A DNA stretch of 64,000 nucleotides from Leptospira kobayashii (GTDB lineage Bacteria > Spirochaetota > Leptospiria > Leptospirales > Leptospiraceae). How positions within the stretch are numbered: position 1 is the stretch's first letter; each line of letters starts with the position of its first letter. The notes below the pieces were generated by a model. That model had not been told where the DNA came from, did no database searches, and worked only from the letters and a program-made list of their open reading frames with translations. The translations under genes and the position numbers were made by a program. The stretch covers positions 372,001 through 436,000 of the forward strand of contig NZ_AP025028.1 of NCBI RefSeq assembly GCF_003114835.2. The letters run 5' to 3'. This document shows, in pieces, positions 29,068 to 39,677 of this stretch.

Positions 29068-31491
29068 ATGAAATACTTAGTCTATCTGACTTCCTTTTTG
29101 GCTTTTTCCCCTGTCTTCGCTTTACCCATCGACTTGAGCAAAAATTGGCAAGTCACTACCGGATGGGTTTTGGAAGTTTTGCCTAGTTCTCCTCATTGGA
29201 TTCAATTGGACGCTTTGCCTTTGAGTGATGTTATTCCCAAATTGAATTTTAAATCAGATAATATTCATTATGTGACTGTGCATAAGAGTTTTATCATAAC
29301 AAACAAGGATATGGAAGAAACCGCAAAAGATGCATTCAGCCTGCATATCCCTTATATTTCCAATGTGTACCAAATATATATCAACGGTGATTTGGTGAGC
29401 CAGGGAGGGCAGATCGAAGAAGGTCGGATTCTAAAAAGCGGATACAGAAGGCATGTCATCGTTGGAATGGATCGTTACCGGTTGAATCTCGGGTGGAACG
29501 AGATTCGGATTTTGATCGCTTCCGCCCCGGGAGAAGAACTTAACATTTACCGCTTGTTTAATGATATTCCTGCAAAGATTGATTTTGCTTCCGAAAACCG
29601 AAAAATACACGAAGAGTATTTTACTTATATGCTTCTCTTTTTGTATTTTTTCGTGGGTGTGTATCACGGATTGTTTTATATTAAAAGAAAAAAAGAAACA
29701 TATAATCTGTATTATGCGCTATTTTCGATCTTTTTATCCGTCTACATGGTATTCCGTTCCCAGGCGATTTATGTTTTGGAGCTGGAGCCTTATCTTCAAT
29801 CCCGCATGGAATATTTCGTAGTCTTTTTTATTCCTGCTTGGTTGCTCCTTTTTACGGAACAGTTTTTTCGGGGATACCTCGGCCGGATTTCTCTTTTTTA
29901 TCTGGTTTTTGCAGGAGTTTTGGCCCTGGTTCAGCTTTTTGTTACGAGGCCAGTCTCTGTTCAGATTTTACTGATTTGGCAGATTTCCGTTCTTATTTTT
30001 TCCTTATATACGGTTTATCTGATTGTTAGGGGAGTATTTGTTAAAAACAAGGACGCAAAACGAATGTTATTTGGATTTGTCGTCATGTTTGTTGCAGGGT
30101 GTTGGGATGTTTTGGGAAGTATGGGAGTTCTTCCCATTCAGAACTTGGGACTGCTTCGATTCGGTTTTTTATTTTTTGTTTTGGGAATCGCCGTTGTACT
30201 TGCAAATCGTTTTCTTCGCGTTCACAAGGAAGTGGAAAAACTCAACGCCACCTTGGAGAAAAAAGTGGAAGAGAGAACAAATGATCTTCAAAGAACACTT
30301 ACCACCGTACAGGAGTTAAAGGTACAACAAGATGGGGATTATTTTCTTACGTCTCTTTTGCTCGAACCTCTTTCTGCAAATCATTCGAATTCGAGTTTGG
30401 TTCAAATCGAATCTTTTACTAAACAAAAAAAAGAATTCGAGTTTAGAAATAAAAAAAGGGAAATCGGCGGCGACATCATCATTAGCGATGTAATCCTGTT
30501 AAATGGAAAAAGATACACCGTGTTTGTCAACGGAGATGCTATGGGTAAATCCATGCAAGGGGCAGGTGGTGCACTTGTGCTCGGAGTTGTATTTTTATCT
30601 TTTATCAAACGAACCCAGTCAAAAAAAGAGTACAAAGAAAAGTCTCCTGAACGCTGGCTGAAAGAATGCTTTTTGGAATTACAATCTATCTTCGAATCCT
30701 TTGACGGTTCGATGCTTATCTCCGTAGTCATGGGTCTTGTGGAAGAAGAAACGGGATTACTTTATTATATCAATGCGGAACATCCTTGGACAGTTCTTTA
30801 TCGGGACGGCGTGGCGGGTTTTATCGAAGACGAATTGGAATTGCGCAAAATCGGAACCAAAGGGATGGAAGGTGACATTCGGATTCGCATTTTTCCATTG
30901 CAAGCGGAGGATGTATTGTTTGTAGGCTCGGATGGAAGGGACGATTTGATTTTGCCGCAAGGAAATGCGGAAAATCGCCTAATCAATGAAGACGAAACTC
31001 AGTTTTTACGCAGGGTGGAAGAGTCCGAGGGAAAATTGAAGGATTTGGTAGAAAGGCTTAAATCGTTCGGAGAACTTTCTGATGATTTAACTCTTGTTCG
31101 TCTGGAATGGAAGGGTGAGCCGAAAACACTTCAAAATAAAGATGATCTTCGGGAATCCGCACGGATGGCACTTCAAACCAGAGACTATGAATCGGCCGTA
31201 GAAACATTGGAAAAGATGCTTCCTTATTTGCCCACGGACGATGAGATTCTGCTCCAGTTGAGTTATGCCTATCGCAAACTGAAACATTTCAAAAAAGCAA
31301 TCGATTTGGGAGAACGGTTGAGATCGAGAGATCCGAAACATTTTAGAAATCTGGTGCATTTGATCGAATGTTACAGGCTCGTTCGTAATGAAGAAAAAGC
31401 GGATAAGTTGTTATTAAAGTTAGGCGCTATTGATTCGGAACATCCTCAATATTTGAAATTGAAATCCGTTTCGGAAGGCAAACCAAGGTAG
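29068..31491 (+). CDS. 7TMR-DISM sensor with SpoIIE-type phosphatase and TPR tail
   Basis: The ATG at 29068 follows AAAGGTGATC; 807 residues. A signal peptide (to FSPVFA) is followed by a periplasmic beta-sandwich sensor with HIPYISNVYQIYINGDL. Then come seven membrane helices (about 190-395), a coiled coil (VEKLNATLEKKVEERTNDLQ), a PP2C/SpoIIE phosphatase domain (IGGDIIISD for metal binding, VNGDAMGKSMQGAGGA, SDGRDDL, DDLTLV) and C-terminal TPR-like helices (about 700-800). It likely senses an outside ligand and dephosphorylates an anti-anti-sigma-type partner. In the phosphatase core GD-A-M-G-K replaces the usual GDV-x-GHG. Confidence 0.88.
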   Translation: MKYLVYLTSFLAFSPVFALPIDLSKNWQVTTGWVLEVLPSSPHWIQLDALPLSDVIPKLNFKSDNIHYVTVHKSFIITNKDMEETAKDAFSLHIPYISNVYQIYINGDLVSQGGQIEEGRILKSGYRRHVIVGMDRYRLNLGWNEIRILIASAPGEELNIYRLFNDIPAKIDFASENRKIHEEYFTYMLLFLYFFVGVYHGLFYIKRKKETYNLYYALFSIFLSVYMVFRSQAIYVLELEPYLQSRMEYFVVFFIPAWLLLFTEQFFRGYLGRISLFYLVFAGVLALVQLFVTRPVSVQILLIWQISVLIFSLYTVYLIVRGVFVKNKDAKRMLFGFVVMFVAGCWDVLGSMGVLPIQNLGLLRFGFLFFVLGIAVVLANRFLRVHKEVEKLNATLEKKVEERTNDLQRTLTTVQELKVQQDGDYFLTSLLLEPLSANHSNSSLVQIESFTKQKKEFEFRNKKREIGGDIIISDVILLNGKRYTVFVNGDAMGKSMQGAGGALVLGVVFLSFIKRTQSKKEYKEKSPERWLKECFLELQSIFESFDGSMLISVVMGLVEEETGLLYYINAEHPWTVLYRDGVAGFIEDELELRKIGTKGMEGDIRIRIFPLQAEDVLFVGSDGRDDLILPQGNAENRLINEDETQFLRRVEESEGKLKDLVERLKSFGELSDDLTLVRLEWKGEPKTLQNKDDLRESARMALQTRDYESAVETLEKMLPYLPTDDEILLQLSYAYRKLKHFKKAIDLGERLRSRDPKHFRNLVHLIECYRLVRNEEKADKLLLKLGAIDSEHPQYLKLKSVSEGKPR

Positions 31492-31520
31492 GGGGAGGAG
31501 GGGAGTTTTTAGTATACTAT

Positions 31521-31652
31521 CCCCGCCCTATTGAGACTGGGTGGGGATAACCACCCGCCACCCAATGCGTTCCTTTTATCACATCGCCTACTTTTTGTAA
31601 AGCGGTTCCCTTTTTTTGGGAAATTTTCTTCGGATAAGTTCGCCTTTTTGCC
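31521..31652 (-). repeat. Intergenic repeat, family 2 (copy 1), 3' of pepA
   Basis: It contains CCCCGCCCT...GGGTGGGG, CCGCCACCCAATGCGTT and a final GTTCGCCTTTTTGCC at 31638-31652, only 3 bases from the pepA stop. The same parts in the same order occur at 53809-53936, again directly behind a minus-strand stop. Confidence 0.55.
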
Positions 31653-31655
31653 TGA

Positions 31656-33134
31656 TTACTTCTTTGCCAGCTCGTTTGCAAGTTCAACTAACAAGCGTAC
31701 TCCGTATCCCGTTGGGCCGCTGGTTTGAGTTCCAGAAGCTTTTTTTCTCCAGGCTGCGCCTGCGATATCAATATGAGCCCAATCGATTCCTTCGGAGACA
31801 AACTTGGACAAAAAGACTCCTGCTGAAATCGTCCCGCCGCCTTTCCCTCCACCCGTAATATTTTTCAAATCGGCGATATCGGATTTCAAATCCTCACCAT
31901 ATTCTTCCCAAAGGGGAAGTTCCCAAACCCGATCATCTGACGCATCGGAAGCTTTGTGCAAAGCTTCCCGGAGCGGAGCGGAATTTGTCATAATCCCCGC
32001 AGCTTCATGACCTAACGCGATGATTACGGCACCTGTAAGAGTGGCGAGGTCCACCATATAGTCCGGTTTGTAAGTTTTGGAAACATAAGAAAGAACGTCA
32101 CCAAGAACAAGTCTGCCTTCCGCATCCGTGTTTTGCACTTCCACAGTAGTTCCGTTATAAGCAGTGTAAACGTCGCCCGGTTTGATCGCCTTTCCATCCG
32201 GCATATTTTCCGCGACTCCGATTGCTGCGATTACATGGATGGGAGCTTTTAGTGCGGCAATGGCACCTATTGCGTGTATGGCGGCGGCGGCACCGCACAT
32301 ATCGTATTTCATTTCATGCATTTCTCCGGGAGGTTTCAAAGAGATTCCACCGGTGTCGAAAGTTAATCCTTTCCCGACTATCGCAAATTTCTTTTTGGCT
32401 TTTGCAGGTTTGTATTCTATAATCACCATTTTTCCGTTCAGTTCGGATCCCCGACTAACAGCAAGAATTCCTCCGAAACCTTCTTTTTTCAATTGAGGAT
32501 CATCCCAAACTTTGACGGTGAGTTTGCCTTCTTTGGCAATTTCTTTCGAGCGGGATACAAAGTCGTCCGGGGTAAAATAATTGGCGGGTAAATGTGCAAT
32601 ATGTCTTGCGCCATTGATGTGTTTGGCGACAATTTTGCTTTTTTCCAAACCTTTTTCGGCTTCTTTCTCCGATTTTTTATCTTCGAATACTAGCGCGATG
32701 GAACCGGGAGTCGTTTTTTCTTTTTTCTTGGTTTGCAAAACACTCACAGGATAAGATCCGATGGAAAGCGAGTTTGCGATTTGATAAGCGATTCTTTCCG
32801 CAGAAAAAAGTTTTGTGAGTTCTTTTTGGATATGAATTTCCAAACCGACACCGTTCCATTTCAGAACTTTTTCTCCGTATTTGATAAATAGACCAGCTAA
32901 CTTGCGAAAGATGAGTTTTTCTTTTTCTCCGAGACCGATGTAAAGGATTTGTTCGGATTCATCTTTTAACTCCTGCCCGAAATCACCCGAAAAAACTTTC
33001 GCATTCACCTGGTTTGGAAATTTTTTGCCTAGTTTTTCTTTTACTTCGTCTTGAAAAACAAGTTCGACTTTATAATGAGTATTGCCTTTGAGATTGCCTA
33101 CTTGAAAGCTGAGAGGAGAGGTTTCTATTTTCAT
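31656..33134 (-). CDS. pepA: Leucyl aminopeptidase (M17)
   Basis: A cytosolic dimetal aminopeptidase of 492 residues. The C-terminal catalytic domain has the metal/catalytic stretch [20 protein letters not shown] (Lys and Asp), KYDMCGAAA and the family signature [12 protein letters not shown] with Asp and Glu ligands. The N-terminal macro-like domain is less conserved, as usual. It starts 5 bases after the bcp stop, so the two are probably one operon linked to protein turnover and oxidative damage, though that link is inference. Confidence 0.96.
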   Translation of the reverse strand: MKIETSPLSFQVGNLKGNTHYKVELVFQDEVKEKLGKKFPNQVNAKVFSGDFGQELKDESEQILYIGLGEKEKLIFRKLAGLFIKYGEKVLKWNGVGLEIHIQKELTKLFSAERIAYQIANSLSIGSYPVSVLQTKKKEKTTPGSIALVFEDKKSEKEAEKGLEKSKIVAKHINGARHIAHLPANYFTPDDFVSRSKEIAKEGKLTVKVWDDPQLKKEGFGGILAVSRGSELNGKMVIIEYKPAKAKKKFAIVGKGLTFDTGGISLKPPGEMHEMKYDMCGAAAAIHAIGAIAALKAPIHVIAAIGVAENMPDGKAIKPGDVYTAYNGTTVEVQNTDAEGRLVLGDVLSYVSKTYKPDYMVDLATLTGAVIIALGHEAAGIMTNSAPLREALHKASDASDDRVWELPLWEEYGEDLKSDIADLKNITGGGKGGGTISAGVFLSKFVSEGIDWAHIDIAGAAWRKKASGTQTSGPTGYGVRLLVELANELAKK

Positions 33135-33139
33135 TCTTT

Positions 33140-33610
33140 TTATAATTCCTGAATATCTTTGATGATTTCTTCTACGTGACCTTTGACCCTTACCTTGTCA
33201 TAGATTTTTTTGATTTTGAGAGAGGAATCCAGGATAAAAGTCGTTCGAACAATTCCCAAACCTTTGCGTCCCATAAATACCTTTTCCCGCCAAACGCCGT
33301 ACTTTTCACAGATTTCACCAGTCTCATCCGAGATCAGATCGAAGTTTAAACTTTCCTTCTCTATGAATTTTGTATGAGATTTGGTGGTGTCTTTTGAAAT
33401 TCCCACAACATTGAATCCTAATTTTTTGATCCTTGCGAAGTTATCCCTAAAATCACAAGCTTCCGTTGTACAACCCGGCGTCATATCGCGCGGATAAAAA
33501 TAGATTACGACTCCGTTTTTGCCTACTAAATCAGCAAGTTTTACCGATTCGTCATTTGCATTTTTTGCTGTAAAAGCAGGTGCCTTTTTACCTACGATGA
33601 GTTCTGCCAT
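33140..33610 (-). CDS. bcp: Thioredoxin-dependent peroxiredoxin (Bcp/PrxQ)
   Basis: A 156-residue thiol peroxidase that reduces hydroperoxides. The peroxidatic Cys lies in [11 protein letters not shown] with the resolving Cys five residues on, the PrxQ/Bcp pattern. [11 protein letters not shown] and [14 protein letters not shown] are also family marks. ATG follows AAAGGGGATCC. It is the first gene of the bcp-pepA pair. Confidence 0.95.
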   Translation of the reverse strand: MAELIVGKKAPAFTAKNANDESVKLADLVGKNGVVIYFYPRDMTPGCTTEACDFRDNFARIKKLGFNVVGISKDTTKSHTKFIEKESLNFDLISDETGEICEKYGVWREKVFMGRKGLGIVRTTFILDSSLKIKKIYDKVRVKGHVEEIIKDIQEL

Positions 33611-33683
33611 TGGATCCCCTTTTTATTTATCACTTAGACAAAATTCTGTTGTAAAATCAAGATTTTCTAGCGATAACATAAAC

Positions 33684-34085
33684 ATGGAAGCTAAGGAAAG
33701 AGTACAGCTGATTCGAGAAGGAAATCAGGCATTTAATGCGGGCGATATCCGAAAGGCACGCGAGATCTTTCTCAAAACCGGTTACCAGGACGGCCTTGTT
33801 CGTTTGGGCGATCATTTTATGTACGACAAAAGACTTCCTATGCTTGCATTCGGTTATTATAAAAAGGCGGGGCGCAAGGACAAGGTGGATGAGATATTCC
33901 AACGAATGGTGATGGCATTGTCCGAGTGGCTGGGCAAAGACAAGTTCAAGTCTTCCGAGGTTTCTACTGCTTCCGATCAAGCTGCAAACCGGGAAGAATC
34001 CGTAAAAGAACTGAATCCCGACGATTTCAAAGTGCATCCGATCTTAAAAGCAAAAGCTTTGGAAATTTTGAACGGGAGGAAATAA
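33684..34085 (+). CDS. Conserved-looking hypothetical protein with a TPR-like start
   Basis: 133 residues from ATG 33684; an earlier in-frame start would run into the divergent bcp gene. The first half (EGNQAFNAGDIRKAREIFLKTGY) has TPR-like helix pairs. The second half is polar, ending HPILKAKALEILNGRK. No catalytic motif is seen. It ends 12 bases before the antiporter start, so the genes are probably cotranscribed. Function unknown. Confidence 0.8.
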   Translation: MEAKERVQLIREGNQAFNAGDIRKAREIFLKTGYQDGLVRLGDHFMYDKRLPMLAFGYYKKAGRKDKVDEIFQRMVMALSEWLGKDKFKSSEVSTASDQAANREESVKELNPDDFKVHPILKAKALEILNGRK

Positions 34086-34097
34086 ATTAGCCACTAA

Positions 34098-35591
34098 ATG
34101 ATCGATTCTTTCACCTTACAGACATTTATCGTTTCCGCTCTTATTCTATTTTCGATCATTTCCAGCAAACTCTTCTTTCGATTCGGATTTCCGATCCTTT
34201 TGATTTTTTTAGTCTTTGGTATGTTAGCTGGCTCTGACGGACCGGGTGGACTTGATTTTTCGGATTATAAATTAGCCCAATCCATCGGTACTTTTTCACT
34301 CATTTATATCCTATTTTTGGGTGGTTTGGAAAGCGATTGGGAAGCAGTCAGAAATTCACTTTCCGTCAGCTTAAAACTTTCCATACTGGGCACTCTTCTC
34401 ACTGCTTTGATTTTGGGATTACTCATCCATCTTCTTTTTCCCGTGTTGGGATTATTGGAATCTCTATTACTCGGTTCCATTGTAAGTGCAACGGATGCGG
34501 CATCCGTATTCAATATTTTCAAAACAGGTAGCTCCGATCTTGAAGAACGTTTGAAAAAAATCATAGAATTCGAATCCGGATCCAATGATGCGCTCGGTGT
34601 ATTATTAACGACTATATTTATCAACCTGATCACTACGGATAGTTCCAGTTTTTCCGGTTGGTATTTTGCCCGGTTTTTCTTTCTGCAAATATTTGTGGGA
34701 GTCCTGATGGGATACAGTTTCGGGCTTGTGATCGTGTATCTGATGAACACCGTAAAACTCGGATATGACGGTCTTTATCTGGTATTTATCACTGCTTGCG
34801 TACCTTTTGTTTATTCTGTCACGACTATCTTTATGGGCAACGGATTCCTTGCGGTCTATATTGCAGGGATGCTTATCGGAGGATTCAAATTCATTCATAA
34901 AAAATCCATATTTCGTTTTTTAAACGGATATGTTTGGATTTTACAGATCGGAATGTTTTTATGTTTCGGGCTTCTTGTTTTTCCTAGCCGCCTAGCACAA
35001 ATTTGGTTGCCAGGACTTAGTATCGCTTTGTTGCTGATCTTTTTTGCAAGACCCGCCGCGGTATTCATTTCTTTGATCGGCGAAAGAATGCCCACCAGAG
35101 AAAAATTGTTTATCTCTTGGGTCGGGCTTCGGGGAGCATCGCCCATCATTATGGCAACCTTTCCGATTGCTGCGGGGATTGCCGGCGGAGACTTATTATT
35201 TCACGTTGTATTCTTTGTTGTACTCATTTCATTACTAGTCCAAGGTTCCACAGTACAGAAGGTGGCCAGACTTTTGGGAATTTTAAAACAAGATTCGGAA
35301 AGCCTCTATCGTCCCCGTGATTTTGATAATATCGAATTTCCGGGAATGAGTCTGCAGGAAATGATCGTTCCTTACAATTCCAAGATCGTAGACAAAGCCT
35401 TGTTTGAAATCAAACTTCCTGCCGAGTCTCATATACTTCTTATCGCCCGGGGGGAACAGTTCCTGATTCCTTCGGGAAATACGCAAGTGAAGGGCGGTGA
35501 CGTGGTTTGGGTGCTTGCCAAGGATGAAGTCATCTCCTATATCGGAAATGTTTTCCGAACAGGAGATATGACTCCGATGTATCCGAATTAA
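34098..35591 (+). CDS. CPA1-family K+/H+ (or Na+/H+) antiporter with TrkA-C domain
   Basis: 497 residues: about 12-13 membrane helices (1-385) with the SATDAASVFNIF and EFESGSNDALGV motifs, which hold the ion-binding aspartates of the NhaP/CPA1 group. A cytosolic TrkA-C-type regulatory domain follows (about 410-490, MIVPYNSKIVDKALFEIKLP). This layout is that of NhaP2/CvrA K+/H+ antiporters. The ion is inferred. The last 4 bases overlap the convergent outer-membrane gene. Confidence 0.9.
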   Translation: MIDSFTLQTFIVSALILFSIISSKLFFRFGFPILLIFLVFGMLAGSDGPGGLDFSDYKLAQSIGTFSLIYILFLGGLESDWEAVRNSLSVSLKLSILGTLLTALILGLLIHLLFPVLGLLESLLLGSIVSATDAASVFNIFKTGSSDLEERLKKIIEFESGSNDALGVLLTTIFINLITTDSSSFSGWYFARFFFLQIFVGVLMGYSFGLVIVYLMNTVKLGYDGLYLVFITACVPFVYSVTTIFMGNGFLAVYIAGMLIGGFKFIHKKSIFRFLNGYVWILQIGMFLCFGLLVFPSRLAQIWLPGLSIALLLIFFARPAAVFISLIGERMPTREKLFISWVGLRGASPIIMATFPIAAGIAGGDLLFHVVFFVVLISLLVQGSTVQKVARLLGILKQDSESLYRPRDFDNIEFPGMSLQEMIVPYNSKIVDKALFEIKLPAESHILLIARGEQFLIPSGNTQVKGGDVVWVLAKDEVISYIGNVFRTGDMTPMYPN

Positions 35592-36613
35592 AAGTTAATA
35601 TCTTTAGCTACGCCTAATTGCAGTGTAGTGGACTCGATTCTTTGTTTCCCGGAGTATAAAATCATTTCGTAAATGGTTTTGTTGATAGCGTCACCTTGCA
35701 CGGAGAAGGTGGGACGGGAAGATAGAGAAAGCAAAGCCAGAACATTCGATCCTATCGGATTGGAGATTTCCGTTACGATCGAATCCTTTTCCGTAGCGAT
35801 GAAAAATCGAAATGAGTCGGTTATCTTTAAGTTAAAGCCGAGTAAGAACCTGTTTCCACTGACTTTATAATTTCCTTGGGAATGATCTAATCTTGTCATG
35901 GAAACCGCAGAACTATTGGACAATAGAAATCCTTGCGCATTTCCATCCACTTGGTATTTTCCGTTGGATTGAATCAGGAAATTGCTGAATAACAGCGAGT
36001 CAAAATAAACGGTAAGAGTAGGTGTGATATCATATTCCAAACCCAAACCTAAATACCCGAGTGCGGCATTGCTTTTATAAGTTTCGGTTCCGTTGAGTAA
36101 ACCCAAATTAGTATCGGTAAAGTAGTAAGTATCCACTTTGTTCTTCAGGTTTTGGGTTAAAGATCGGTGTACGAATTTGGGAATTATACGAAGCCCTTCG
36201 TAAGCATTGATCACCGTTCCGAATGTGAGTTCCAATTGGTTGTATCCGCCGGAATACTTTCCTGTTTGCAATTCTCCCGTTCCGTACCTTGCCATCGGGA
36301 AACCGCCGTTAAGCATGCTATAGCTTGCACCGAAGAGCAGATGGGAGAATGTTGTATTTTTCAAAGGTGCGTAATAATCCGCACCCACCTTACCACCGTA
36401 AGCTTTGTTTTTGTCCTTCCAATTGTCTTCCAAAACTCTATTGTAAAAAAGTTGAAAACCTTGATTTCTGTTTTCCCAATCTGAATTGTAAAATCCGGAA
36501 AGCAATGCAAGTTTAAGACGGAGGGCACTGCCTTCTACTTTACCGGCCTGAGCCAGCAAAGGCGTAAAATGTAGAATCGGTAATAATAGAAATAGGAATT
36601 TTATTTTTTTCAT
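35588..36613 (-). CDS. Outer-membrane beta-barrel-like protein
   Basis: The start at ATG 36613 follows AAGGAGACAG; 341 residues. The signal peptide ends near PLLAQA. The rest alternates aromatic and polar residues in many predicted strands (LGYLGLGLEYDITPTLTVYFD, FRFFIATEKDS) and finishes with a terminal Phe (GVAKDINF), as outer-membrane barrels do. The family is not recognised; it may be a porin or a transport protein. The gene follows the APC permease on the same strand, with the two genes just touching. Confidence 0.75.
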   Translation of the reverse strand: MKKIKFLFLLLPILHFTPLLAQAGKVEGSALRLKLALLSGFYNSDWENRNQGFQLFYNRVLEDNWKDKNKAYGGKVGADYYAPLKNTTFSHLLFGASYSMLNGGFPMARYGTGELQTGKYSGGYNQLELTFGTVINAYEGLRIIPKFVHRSLTQNLKNKVDTYYFTDTNLGLLNGTETYKSNAALGYLGLGLEYDITPTLTVYFDSLLFSNFLIQSNGKYQVDGNAQGFLLSNSSAVSMTRLDHSQGNYKVSGNRFLLGFNLKITDSFRFFIATEKDSIVTEISNPIGSNVLALLSLSSRPTFSVQGDAINKTIYEMILYSGKQRIESTTLQLGVAKDINF

Positions 36614-36624
36614 ATCTGTCTCCT

Positions 36625-37950
36625 TCATCGAGTGTGGAACTCTTTTTGTATCGTAATTTTTTTGTTTAACCTAAAGCCGTAATAAACGGGAATTGCGCTG
36701 AGCGTAATCACTAATCCCCATAATGCGTTCACAGGTTTTTCCTTAAATAAAACAATCATAACTGCAATGTTTGCAACTACATAGATGATGATCGGAATCG
36801 GATAAAAAGGAATTTTATATTCGGATTTGAATCCCATTTTTTCAAACCGGAATGGAGTCAGCGCCGTCAAACAAGACAATACCAATATGGAACAAGTGAT
36901 CATATAAAGTAGTGCTTCTATTTCTTTGACTAATAAAAATAGGATAGCTACCAAACATTGAAAAAAAATGGAAACATAAGGACTGTGGTATTTTTTATGA
37001 ACTTTCGCAAAGCTCGGTAAAAACGCACGATCTCTTGCCATTGCAAAGTAAACTCTGCTACCTCCGATGATGATCGCAGAGAGTGATCCTAGAATAACCC
37101 AGGAAATAAAACCGGTTGTGAGAATGGATAAATGGCTGCCGAGTAACCTTTGAAAGGCGATCGCTCCGATCCCATCTTGTCCTGACAAAACATCGCTAGG
37201 CGCGGATACTAGGAACAAAGTATTCAGGGAAATATACAAGCCGGTTACAAGTAAACAGGCGGTCGTTGCGGAGTGAACCAAATTCTTTTCGGGGGATTTT
37301 ACCTCTTCGGCTATATAGGTGATCATGTTCCAACCGAGATAGGAAAAAGATACTGGCACGATTCCGATCAAAAGTTTGGATAAAAACGAAAAAGATTGAA
37401 AATCGGGAAAAGGTGCGTTTAACAGATAACCCCAGTTTGCATTCCCCAGAGAAAAACCGAATATCAAAAACAGAACCAAGCCTATGATTTTAACTACTGC
37501 AAAAAAGTTTTGAACCCGAACTGCCGATTTGATTCCGAAAAAATTAAGTATGCTGAAAAATACGATTGGCACAACGCCGATGAAAGTCGAAGTACCGATT
37601 TGAAAATCCACACCCAAGAATTTATAGGTGGGAGAATTCCAAATCGGGATATCGGGGAACAAAATGCAGATATATTTTCCGAAGGCGAGAGCCAATACGG
37701 AAATGCAGGCGGAAAAATTAGTAAGTAGGGAAGACCATCCGCTTACAAATGCCAAAAGAGGGGAATAAGCCACTTTTAAATATACATAGTCCCCTCCCGC
37801 AAAAGGAAGCAAACGTGCAGCATAAGCATAGGTGATCGAACCACATAACGCGAGTAAACCGCCTAAGGCCCAACAGATTAATACGATCCAGGGATTTCCC
37901 GTTTCCTGTAAAAGAAAACCGGATGTAAAGAAGATTCCCGACCCCACCAT
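36625..37950 (-). CDS. APC-superfamily amino-acid permease, start uncertain
   Basis: 441 residues if started at ATG 37950, with about 12 membrane helices. MVGSGIFF is the substrate-site loop in the middle of helix 1, so starting there would remove the first half of that helix. The frame is open further upstream and reads LELKRSLNLFDSISLLFSS, the expected N-terminus, but contains no ATG, GTG or TTG before a TGA. CTG at 38005-38007, two bases after the upstream stop codon, is the best candidate. Known members exchange or import amino acids. Its 3' end nearly touches the beta-barrel gene. Confidence 0.85.
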   Translation of the reverse strand: MVGSGIFFTSGFLLQETGNPWIVLICWALGGLLALCGSITYAYAARLLPFAGGDYVYLKVAYSPLLAFVSGWSSLLTNFSACISVLALAFGKYICILFPDIPIWNSPTYKFLGVDFQIGTSTFIGVVPIVFFSILNFFGIKSAVRVQNFFAVVKIIGLVLFLIFGFSLGNANWGYLLNAPFPDFQSFSFLSKLLIGIVPVSFSYLGWNMITYIAEEVKSPEKNLVHSATTACLLVTGLYISLNTLFLVSAPSDVLSGQDGIGAIAFQRLLGSHLSILTTGFISWVILGSLSAIIIGGSRVYFAMARDRAFLPSFAKVHKKYHSPYVSIFFQCLVAILFLLVKEIEALLYMITCSILVLSCLTALTPFRFEKMGFKSEYKIPFYPIPIIIYVVANIAVMIVLFKEKPVNALWGLVITLSAIPVYYGFRLNKKITIQKEFHTR

Positions 37951-38009
37951 CGAAGAAAAAAGTAAAGAGATGGAGTCAAAAAGATTGAGAGAACGTTTTA
38001 GCTCCAGGC

Positions 38010-38534
38010 TTATCCGCCTAGCAGGCGTTTTACAACAGTTTCAGAAAGAGGTTTTTGCGCATAAGGAGATACATCCCCCATTTTCCCTTTGAATTCTTCC
38101 GGGCTATGCATCATGCCGAGAGAGAAAATATTTTCTCCTTCTACTTCTTTCTTTTTCAATTCTTCCACCAAAGCACGAATTCCGGATCCGGTTGCCGCTA
38201 GCGCATCTTTCTTGGAAAATTTTCCTTCTGCGTTTGCAAGTTCCGGAAACAAGGGTTCGTTTTCAAAAAGAATGTGAATCAGGTCTTCCTGTTTGGTGTT
38301 ATTATCTTCCAGGAAACTCATACGAGATTGTTCCTTGGACAATTGTCTTTGTAATTCCGTCAGTTTTGATTGGATGTTGTGGTACTGGACGGGAAGGCTG
38401 ACAGCAAAATCCGATTTTGTTTCGGAAGTTTTCGCACTTGCGTTTGCTCCCGAAGAATTTGAGTCTTTTACTTCCTTTTTGTCCTGAACAAATCGTTCTG
38501 CAGAATTGAGAAGCCGGTTGAGACGAACATCCAT
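38010..38534 (-). CDS. Hypothetical coiled-coil protein
   Basis: Start at ATG 38534 (MDVRLNRLLNSAERFVQD) behind AAGGAAGGTAAGG; 174 residues. A central coiled coil (VQYHNIQSKLTELQRQLSKEQSRMSFLEDNN) is followed by a Glu/Lys-rich C-terminal part ending in LSETVVKRLLGG. No membrane segment and no recognised family. It precedes the permease with overlapping or nearly overlapping coding, suggesting coupling. Confidence 0.75.
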   Translation of the reverse strand: MDVRLNRLLNSAERFVQDKKEVKDSNSSGANASAKTSETKSDFAVSLPVQYHNIQSKLTELQRQLSKEQSRMSFLEDNNTKQEDLIHILFENEPLFPELANAEGKFSKKDALAATGSGIRALVEELKKKEVEGENIFSLGMMHSPEEFKGKMGDVSPYAQKPLSETVVKRLLGG

Positions 38535-38711
38535 GTCCTTACCTTCCTTGATAATCGGGTTATGTCCCCATTTCATGGAGAAAGAAACCCTGAAACTACC
38601 AATCTAATTGTCGGCAGCTACGTACAAGAAAAAGATATATTTTTTTGAAAAAATGTAAAGTATTATTAAAGTTGACTGGTTGTTTTGTGCGGCTTTTTTG
38701 GGGGGAGTCCC

Positions 38712-39677
38712 ATGGAAAGAAACCAATTACTTCTCTTTCTCAGTTTTTTACTTAGCGCCGTAGCAACTTTACTCGGCATTGTTCAAATCGCCACAAGCTC
38801 CGGCTCCGGCCGCTTTTCCGCAGGAACAGGCGGAGGATTATTCCAAACTTCCGAAATCGGTGCGGTTGTTCTCAACATTGGCGGAGAAATCCATTCGGGC
38901 GAATCCACATACGATTCCACCGGTGCGGATACCGTTTTACGTGAGTTACGTGATATCGGAGAAGATTCGAATATCAAAGGAATTCTTGTAGAAATCAATT
39001 CTCCCGGCGGAACGGTTGCCGCTTCCCAGGAAATATTCAACGAACTACTGGAACTTCGTAAAACCAAGAAGATAGTCGTATCTATGAAGGATGTTGCCGC
39101 TTCCGGCGGTTATTATATCGCTTCGGCTTCGGATTATATCTTTGCTCATAACGGAACCATTACCGGTTCCATCGGAGTGATTTCCTTCAGTCCCAATTTT
39201 AAAGGGCTAATGGATCGTTACGGAGTATCCGTTCGAACTTATAAAGCGGGAAAATACAAAGACATGTATTCTCCTTTCCGGGATTCCACTCTGGAAGAAG
39301 ACGAAATGATCAACAAACAACTCACGGACACCTATCGTCGGTTTGTTGAGGATGTTGCCAAAGGCAGAAACAAAACCGTCAAGTCGGTGGAAGAACTTGC
39401 GGAAGGTAAAATCTATTCGGGAGAAGATGCGTTTCGAAACAAACTGGTGGATGATATCGGAGGAAGAAGGGAAGCTCATAAAAAACTTTCCGAGCTTTGC
39501 CTTTACGACGGCTTAATTCCTCTGATCGAAAAAGAAATCACTCCCTTCGATCGCTTTTTGCAATCAATAGGAGTTCTCTTTGAAGGGAAAGCATTGCAAG
39601 CGCATAAGTTGAGTTTGCTTTTCCAATCGCAAGTGCTTGTGATTTTACCCAGTTCTCTTGGAAAATTGAGCTTATGA
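38712..39677 (+). CDS. sppA: Signal peptide peptidase SppA
   Basis: A membrane serine protease that degrades leftover signal peptides. ATG 38712 follows GGGGGAG; 321 residues with an N-terminal membrane anchor ([18 protein letters not shown]). Single-domain (Bacillus-like) type: nucleophile Ser in AASGGYYIA and general-base Lys in [14 protein letters not shown], with ITGSIGVI between them. Its last bases overlap the next gene's ATG. Confidence 0.94.
   Translation: MERNQLLLFLSFLLSAVATLLGIVQIATSSGSGRFSAGTGGGLFQTSEIGAVVLNIGGEIHSGESTYDSTGADTVLRELRDIGEDSNIKGILVEINSPGGTVAASQEIFNELLELRKTKKIVVSMKDVAASGGYYIASASDYIFAHNGTITGSIGVISFSPNFKGLMDRYGVSVRTYKAGKYKDMYSPFRDSTLEEDEMINKQLTDTYRRFVEDVAKGRNKTVKSVEELAEGKIYSGEDAFRNKLVDDIGGRREAHKKLSELCLYDGLIPLIEKEITPFDRFLQSIGVLFEGKALQAHKLSLLFQSQVLVILPSSLGKLSL

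Noticed and set aside
33519..33683. Upstream extension of the gene at 33684
   Set aside because: It would overlap the divergent bcp gene by more than 90 bases; ATG 33684 fits better.
34304..34750. 148-codon minus-strand frame inside the antiporter
   Set aside because: It is antisense to a clear membrane transporter and has no start signal.
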